Positions 59,789-64,000 of a DNA stretch of 64,000 nucleotides are shown in pieces. The notes beneath the pieces were generated by a model, which was not told where the DNA came from, did no database searches, and saw only the letters and a list, made by a program, of their open reading frames with translations. The stretch comes from Bacilli bacterium (GTDB taxonomy: Bacteria > Bacillota_I > Bacilli_A > RF39 > UBA660): the NCBI GenBank assembly GCA_900758495.1, contig CAAERO010000030.1, positions 49,402 to 113,401 of the forward strand, in the 5' to 3' direction. Made by a program: the position numbers and the translations under genes. How positions within the stretch are numbered: position 1 is the first letter of the stretch; every line of letters starts with the position of its first letter.

Positions 59789-59960
59789 ATGATAGGCCCT
59801 TTTAAAGTAGTACATCTAATTGGTAGTACCTAAGGTAATTATGAAATATTTAGAAAAGCAGAAACATACTTTACAGAGTTGGGTTATATTGTCTTTAAAC
59901 CAGTTTTTATGTTTATACTGATTATATTAAAAATAAAGAGTTAATAGATAAAATGTGTTA
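59789..59960 (+). pseudogene. remnant of a nucleoside 2-deoxyribosyltransferase-like gene
   Basis: An ATG behind GGTGGTG opens Phe-Lys-Val-Val-His-Leu-Ile-Gly-Ser-Thr, then a TAA stop stands where Lys or Arg is expected, then Glu-Ile-Phe-Arg-Lys-Ala-Glu...Leu-Gly-Tyr-Ile-Val-Phe-Lys-Pro. After about 59907 the sense moves to another frame (Tyr-Val-Tyr-Thr-Asp-Tyr-Ile-Lys-Asn-Lys-Glu-Leu-Ile-Asp-Lys-Met-Cys) and ends in a stop. The leading Gly-Ser-Thr and Gly-Tyr-Ile-Val pattern fits small nucleoside-transferase-like proteins. At least one nonsense change and one frameshift are present. The bases before and after hold no gene. Confidence 0.5.
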
Positions 59961-60006
59961 AGACCAATGCCATCTACGGTCATTAATTATACAAATATAT
60001 CCCTTA

Positions 60007-60126
60007 TTAGTTTTCAGTTATTCCATGAAAAATTTGGATAATACTCTTTGGTTCTTCACTAGTAATAGAATAAGCAATAGATAAATTCAATCCATCGCTA
60101 GAAGATTTAATTTTTTCGTAGTACAT
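60007..60126 (-). pseudogene. N-terminal fragment of an alpha/beta hydrolase (lysophospholipase-like)
   Basis: An ATG at 60126 behind AGAGGTG opens 39 codons ending Ile-Ile-Gln-Ile-Phe-His-Gly-Ile-Thr-Glu-Asn before a stop. This is the start of monoacylglycerol-lipase-like alpha/beta hydrolases, whose first strand ends in His-Gly-x-x-Glu. The remaining 220 or so residues with the catalytic triad are missing, so the gene is truncated. It could still be translated into a short peptide. Confidence 0.5.
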
Positions 60127-60154
60127 AAAAACACCTCTAAAAAAATTATAGCAT

Positions 60155-60192
60155 ATAAAAGAATCTAGGATTTGTTATTTTTCTAGATTCTT
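60155..60192 (-). terminator. terminator of the adhesin gene
   Basis: AAGAATCTAG and CTAGATTCTT form a perfect ten-base stem over a 14-base loop, and TTTTATA follows on the minus strand. Confidence 0.8.
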
Positions 60193-60197
60193 ATTTA

Positions 60198-61739
60198 TTA
60201 TAGTTTCTTAATTACTAATACCGTACCTACTAATGTTAATGCTCCTAATACAGTAAATACTAAGCTATCAGAACTACCAGTATTTGGAACTTCAATAGTC
60301 ATTTCACATTGATTTTTATAGTTGATTTCATCTGTTTCATTACCGTCTTTATCAAAATACTTGTCATTTACTTTTTCACAAATGTGTGTTTTACATTGCA
60401 AATTGAATTCGTTTTCAGTAATTTCTTTTCCGTTTTTATCAAAAAACTTATCATCAACTTGTTCACAAGAATGTGTTTTACACTGAAGATTGTAATCTTT
60501 TTCAGAAACTTCATTTCCATCTTTACCATAGTAAGTGTTACCAACTTTTTCACAAGTATAGGTTTTAGCCTTACATTGTTGATTATAACCATCTTCATCA
60601 GTCACTTTACCATCTTTACCATAGTAAGTGTTACCAACTTTTTCACAAGTATAAGTTTTAGCCTTACATTGTTGGTTATAACCATCTTCATCAGTTACAT
60701 TACCATCTTTACCATAGTAGGTATTACCAACTTTTTCACAAGTATAAGTTTTAGTTTTACATTGTTGATTATAATCATTCTCAGAAACAGGATCGCCACC
60801 TTTTCCAAAGTAAGTATCTCCAACTTTCTCACAAGTATGTTTTTCGCATTGAATGGAGTAGGTTGTCTTGTCAGTAACATTACCATCTTTATCATAATAC
60901 TTACCATTAGTATATTGGCATTTATAAACAACAGGTTTAATAGTTCCACTAATTGTTGTACTAACTGTTTTTGGTGTTTTAACTAAAACAATTAAATCTT
61001 GCCAACTACCACCTGAATATCTTTGATAAGCTAATTTATTTCCAGTGCCTTTAACTGTTACCTTAATAGTAGTATTAGCTGTAATATTCTTTTTTGGAAC
61101 TTTGATATTAAACTTTTTATTACTTATAGTAAGTGAAGTGCCGCTTTTTTGATTAGAAACGACCACTGCACCATTGCTACTTGAAACTGTTGCTACAATC
61201 TTATCGATATCACTAGCTGTTATACTAATAGTATTAGAAATATAGTAATTACCATCACTTGACTCTGTAAAGCTTAAAGAAGAATTACTTAACTTCATAG
61301 TAGGGCTTGGTGAATAATTAGAATTATTCTTAGCAGTATTTGCTAATTTATTGACTTTACTGACTAGACCAGAATTCTTTTTATAAGCTTCTGGTAAATA
61401 GTTATTATTTATTTTCCAAATAGCAAGTTGTGTTGTTAGATAATCGCTTTTCGAATTTCCAGCTTTATCTAGTAAATATAAAACAGAACCAGAGTCAACT
61501 GTTTTACTATAAGTTAAAGTATTTCCTTGTGGAGCGCCTTTTTTACTTGGCGTGATACAGTATGCAACACCTTTATTAGTATTAAAATAGGCTTCTGTTC
61601 TATGTGTTCCATCATTAAAGTTTGTCTTTATATAACTTTTTTCTGTGACTTTCATATTACTAACAGCATACACATTAGTAGTACTCATAATAAGTAACAT
61701 AAACCCAAATATAATATAAAATTTTAAATTTCTTTTCAT
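60198..61739 (-). CDS. thioester-domain surface adhesin with Cys-bounded repeats and cell-wall sorting signal
   Basis: A signal peptide ends at Val-Tyr-Ala (residue 25). The N-terminal domain has Cys61 in Ala-Tyr-Cys-Ile-Thr-Pro and Gln104 in Thr-Thr-Gln-Leu-Ala, the TQxA motif, which together form the internal thioester of Gram-positive adhesins that bond covalently to host proteins. An Ig-like region (about 140-265) follows, then seven repeats of 25 residues from Cys to Cys. The C-terminus has Val-Pro-Asn-Thr-Gly (484-488), a hydrophobic segment and a Lys-Lys-Leu tail, an LPxTG-type sorting signal with Val for Leu. A -10 box TATACT lies upstream. No sortase gene is in the window. Confidence 0.85.
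   Translation of the reverse strand: MKRNLKFYIIFGFMLLIMSTTNVYAVSNMKVTEKSYIKTNFNDGTHRTEAYFNTNKGVAYCITPSKKGAPQGNTLTYSKTVDSGSVLYLLDKAGNSKSDYLTTQLAIWKINNNYLPEAYKKNSGLVSKVNKLANTAKNNSNYSPSPTMKLSNSSLSFTESSDGNYYISNTISITASDIDKIVATVSSSNGAVVVSNQKSGTSLTISNKKFNIKVPKKNITANTTIKVTVKGTGNKLAYQRYSGGSWQDLIVLVKTPKTVSTTISGTIKPVVYKCQYTNGKYYDKDGNVTDKTTYSIQCEKHTCEKVGDTYFGKGGDPVSENDYNQQCKTKTYTCEKVGNTYYGKDGNVTDEDGYNQQCKAKTYTCEKVGNTYYGKDGKVTDEDGYNQQCKAKTYTCEKVGNTYYGKDGNEVSEKDYNLQCKTHSCEQVDDKFFDKNGKEITENEFNLQCKTHICEKVNDKYFDKDGNETDEINYKNQCEMTIEVPNTGSSDSLVFTVLGALTLVGTVLVIKKL
60294..60935 (-). repeat. seven tandem repeats in the adhesin gene
   Basis: Each unit encodes Cys-Glu-Lys-Val, then a Tyr-Tyr/Phe-Gly/Asp-Lys-Asp-Gly-Asn turn and a final Gln-Gln-Cys, separated by Lys-x-Lys/His-Thr linkers. 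Three inner copies are nearly identical at DNA level (60530-60780), a sign of recent duplication and probable copy-number variation. Confidence 0.85.
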
Positions 61740-61765
61740 CTTGATTTCCCCCTATATACTCGCTT

Positions 61766-61793
61766 AGTATAGCATAAAATCAAAAAAATTCAA
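61766..61793 (-). promoter_or_regulatory. promoter of the adhesin gene
   Basis: On the minus strand TTGAAT (61793-61788) and TATACT (61771-61766) are 16 bases apart, about 25 bases before the ATG with a GGGGGAAA ribosome binding site. Confidence 0.55.
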
Positions 61794-61850
61794 GACTATT
61801 TAATGTTTTTTTGTTATACTTGAGTAGTAAGAAATGAAAGGGGTAGCCTT

Positions 61851-62786
61851 ATGGAAAAAAAAGAAATAAGAAAAAGTAAAATAAGTATTTTAAAAAGCTA
61901 TGGAGAAAATTTCACTAAGAAAGAATATATAACTAACCCTGCTATTGGTAGGGAAGAAGAAATAAAACAGTTAGCACTTATTCTTTTAACACCAGAAAAA
62001 TCAGCTATTTTAATTGGTAAACCTGGTGTTGGTAAAACTGCTATTGTTGAGGGATTTGCTTATCGTATTCAAATTGGCAATGTACCAGATGTTTTAAAAG
62101 ATTACCAAGTAATAAAAGTAAATACTTCGGCTTTACTTGGAATGGACCCAGAAACTGGTGAGAGTAAAATTCAAATATTACTAGATGAATTAAAAGATTA
62201 TCATAATCTTGTCTTATTTATCGATGAAATTCATACTCTTATGGGTACAAAAGGAGAAGCACTTGACTTTGCTAACATGTTTAAACCAGGACTTGATCGT
62301 GGTGATATCAAAGTAATTGGTGCTACTACTACTGAAGAATATGAACAATATATATTAAGAGATAAAGCTTTTGTAAGACGTTTTCAAAGAGTAGAAGTTA
62401 AAGAACCAACAAGAGAAGAAACAATCGCTATTTGTCTTGGAACTTTACCTAAAATAGAAAAGAAAACAGGTGCTACTTTAATGTATGACCCCTATGTTAA
62501 AGAAAAAATAATGGCTTTTCTAACAGACCTTACTAGTGAGTATCGAAGAGTTTATGAAACAGGTGCTAGATATCCTGATGTTACATTAGCAATACTACAA
62601 CAATCTTTTTCTTTTGCATTATATGACAATAGAAAAGAAGTAAATATCTTTGATGTTAAAAAAGCTATATTAAATACTAAAAACGTTTATCAAGATGTTA
62701 TTAAGAAAGAAATACCAAGATTTGAAAAAGAATTTAAACAAGAAATAGAAGATGGAATAGATAGAGGACTTTCTAATGATAAGTAA
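61851..62786 (+). CDS. stand-alone ClpA/ClpB-type AAA+ D1 domain protein
   Basis: Only the first AAA+ module of a Clp ATPase is present. It has Asn-Pro-Ala-Ile-Gly-Arg-Glu-Glu-Glu-Ile, Walker A Gly56-Lys-Pro-Gly-Val-Gly-Lys-Thr63, Val-Glu-Gly-Phe-Ala, Walker B Leu-Phe-Ile-Asp-Glu-Ile-His-Thr, Ile-Gly-Ala-Thr-Thr-Thr-Glu-Glu-Tyr, and Arg-Arg-Phe-Gln-Arg as arginine finger. The usual N-terminal domain, the middle coiled coil and the second AAA+ module are missing, and the pore-loop Ala-Gly-x-Lys-Tyr is Leu-Gly-Met-Asp-Pro. It is not a truncation by frameshift; the frame is clean. A regulatory AAA role is likely. It overlaps the next gene by 11 bases. Confidence 0.82.
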   Translation: MEKKEIRKSKISILKSYGENFTKKEYITNPAIGREEEIKQLALILLTPEKSAILIGKPGVGKTAIVEGFAYRIQIGNVPDVLKDYQVIKVNTSALLGMDPETGESKIQILLDELKDYHNLVLFIDEIHTLMGTKGEALDFANMFKPGLDRGDIKVIGATTTEEYEQYILRDKAFVRRFQRVEVKEPTREETIAICLGTLPKIEKKTGATLMYDPYVKEKIMAFLTDLTSEYRRVYETGARYPDVTLAILQQSFSFALYDNRKEVNIFDVKKAILNTKNVYQDVIKKEIPRFEKEFKQEIEDGIDRGLSNDK

Positions 62787-63183
62787 ATCAATCTATTATA
62801 TTAGATTAGTTAGTTTTATTATTTATCTTATATTAGCAATTCTTTTATTACCTTCTATCTTTAAAGGAGGAATGGAAGGATTCTTTTTCCTTTTAGTATT
62901 ATTCTTATACATAGTTATTAATATATTTTCTATTTTAACTAGAAAGAAGATATATCAAAGGACGATTAGTTATAATATGGTAATGATAGCATTAACAATT
63001 TATTTATTAATTGTATATTTAAGAACAGTAAGTGATGCAAGACTAGTAGCAACTGGACTATATACTTTAAATACAAATTATTGTAAGATGAATTTTATTA
63101 TTTTAGGACTTGTAATGATTGGAATAATGTTAAATACCATAGTTTTATATCTAGCAGATGAAAGAAGTGAAAAGATAGTATGA
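62776..63183 (+). CDS. four-TM membrane protein of unknown function
   Basis: The 135-residue protein has four hydrophobic segments (about 8-28, 34-54, 64-82 and 102-124) with short loops. Its start overlaps the AAA+ gene and its end overlaps the S51 peptidase gene by four bases (ATGA), so the three genes form a tight operon. I recognise no family and see no catalytic residues. Confidence 0.7.
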   Translation: MISKSIYYIRLVSFIIYLILAILLLPSIFKGGMEGFFFLLVLFLYIVINIFSILTRKKIYQRTISYNMVMIALTIYLLIVYLRTVSDARLVATGLYTLNTNYCKMNFIILGLVMIGIMLNTIVLYLADERSEKIV

Positions 63184-63887
63184 CAAAGTTAGTATTAATT
63201 GGTGGAGGAGATGTTGGACGTGGTAACACTTCTTATGAAACAGAATTAATTGATAAAGAAATAGTAAAGATGACTGATAAGGAAACACCTAATTTCCTTT
63301 TTATTGGACTAGCAAGTTCTTTTTCAGATTCTTACTATGATACAATGAAGAAAATATATCAAGAATTAGGGTGTCAGACTGTATATTTAAAGAAGAAAAA
63401 TATTATAAATAATCGTGATATAGTAGAGTCTAAGATAAATAATGCTGATATTATCTATTTTTGTGGAGGAGATACTATTAAGCTGATAAATGATTTAAAA
63501 GAATATAATTTAGTATCTTTATTAAAAGAAGTATATTTAAAAGGTACTATTTTAGTTGGAATGTCAGCAGGAGCTATTATGTTAGCAAAAGAAGGCTATT
63601 CTGATTCTTTAAAATTAAGAGATGAGTCTGATAAATATACCTTTGTAGAAGGTTTAGATTTTATTGATATAGCAATATGTCCACATTATAATGAACTATC
63701 AAAGAAAGAAGAATTAAAAGAAGATTTACTTAATACTAGTAAAAAAGTATATGCTTTAGAGAATAGAACTGCTTTAAAGATTATTGATGATGAGATAAGT
63801 TATTTAAAGTGTGATGATACCGTTAATTGTTACTTAACTTATTATGATGAAAATAATAATTATATAGAAGAGAACCAAAGCAAGTAA
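63180..63887 (+). CDS. S51-family peptidase (peptidase E-like)
   Basis: S51 peptidases such as PepE or cyanophycinase cleave Asp-containing peptides and have a class-I glutamine-amidotransferase-like fold. The nucleophile is Ser129 in Gly-Met-Ser-Ala-Gly-Ala, with Gly-Gly-Asp near residue 96 and His169 in Cys-Pro-His-Tyr-Asn. The N-terminus Leu-Val-Leu-Ile-Gly-Gly-Gly-Asp is typical. At 235 residues it matches the family. It is the third gene of the operon with the ClpA/ClpB-type AAA+ protein. Confidence 0.88.
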   Translation: MTKLVLIGGGDVGRGNTSYETELIDKEIVKMTDKETPNFLFIGLASSFSDSYYDTMKKIYQELGCQTVYLKKKNIINNRDIVESKINNADIIYFCGGDTIKLINDLKEYNLVSLLKEVYLKGTILVGMSAGAIMLAKEGYSDSLKLRDESDKYTFVEGLDFIDIAICPHYNELSKKEELKEDLLNTSKKVYALENRTALKIIDDEISYLKCDDTVNCYLTYYDENNNYIEENQSK

Positions 63888-63982
63888 CTGCTAATTTTTT
63901 CCTTGTTGTTAAATGTCAAATATTATGATATTATTAAGATGTCAAGAATACTGATAAATGATAATAGGAAGTAGGTGTTAGT

Positions 63983-64000
63983 ATGTATCAAGAAACTCTA
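63983..64000 (+). CDS. start of a gene cut by the window end
   Basis: An ATG at 63983 behind AGGAAGTAGGTG opens a frame (Met-Tyr-Gln-Glu-Thr-Leu) that runs off the window. A TATGATATTATT stretch about 50 bases upstream may hold the promoter. Six codons are too few for any assignment. Confidence 0.5.

Noticed and set aside
60309..60986. 225-codon plus-strand frame opposite the adhesin repeats
   Set aside because: It is the complement of a periodic coding region, with no ribosome binding site and a Phe/Ile/Thr repeat composition, so it is a shadow.

Overview
The window is about 30% G+C, with TGA used as a normal stop, strong AGGAGG-type ribosome binding sites and TTGACA/TATAAT promoters. It encodes SepF, RelQ, CsoR, CIRCE heat-shock operators, CotY/CotZ- and CotD-like spore coat proteins and a kinase promoter carrying tandem Spo0A boxes. 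This points to an endospore-forming, low-GC Bacillota of the Bacilli/Erysipelotrichia type, probably from the gut. A lineage name cannot be fixed from the sequence alone. Most of the window is chromosomal. No prophage, CRISPR array or intact insertion sequence is visible, but there is a relic of an IS200/IS605-type right end and several decayed genes.

Layout. 1-5.4 kb: a truncated membrane-anchored protein, a DUF3592 protein, a minus-strand operon of HgdC-type activase plus two activase-associated proteins, then a thioredoxin-like protein and a PH-domain protein. 5.5-10.5 kb: a Fic protein whose catalytic His is Gln, a Nudix protein, a HerA-like ATPase, and a C-tail-anchored protein that shares a gap-free domain with another protein at 15.2 kb. 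10.5-22.6 kb: housekeeping genes (fmt, ffh, uvsE, tRNA-Pro, tRNA-Arg) mixed with small envelope proteins, a kinase-fold protein, a CotD-like protein and a NERD protein. 22.7-26.9 kb: a copper operon (csoR, copA, copZ) in which two accessory genes are frameshifted. 26.9-39 kb: DUF2130, cysteine desulfurase with a TtcA-like thiolase, htpG, a KinB-like orphan kinase, yqeK, a second HerA-like ATPase, rhomboid, sepF, relQ and hsp20. 39-41 kb: tRNA-His, a stretch of decayed sequence and tRNA-Ala. 41-45.8 kb: an SGNH-like protein, a GT4 glycosyltransferase, a RodA/SpoVE protein and two CotY/CotZ-like proteins.

46-52.9 kb holds the most unusual locus. A 1478-residue protein has four degenerate repeats, a possible ADP-ribosyltransferase-like region and a C-terminal nucleotidyltransferase with a CCA-enzyme-like tail. 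It is followed by a ClpX-like AAA+ protein with its own N-terminal domain, and by a convergent predicted zincin. Then come a two-component system, a YugP-like metallopeptidase and a heterodimeric ABC exporter with one degenerate ATP site (53-59.6 kb), a short graveyard of gene fragments, a thioester-domain surface adhesin with seven Cys-bounded repeats, a stand-alone ClpA/ClpB-type AAA+ domain, a membrane protein and an S51 peptidase.

Regulation that can be read directly includes two CIRCE operators that overlap the -35 boxes of htpG and hsp20, a pyrimidine-rich CsoR-type operator, tandem 0A boxes before the orphan kinase, and two cases where an intrinsic terminator lies upstream of a gene that has no visible promoter of its own (relQ and the NERD gene).
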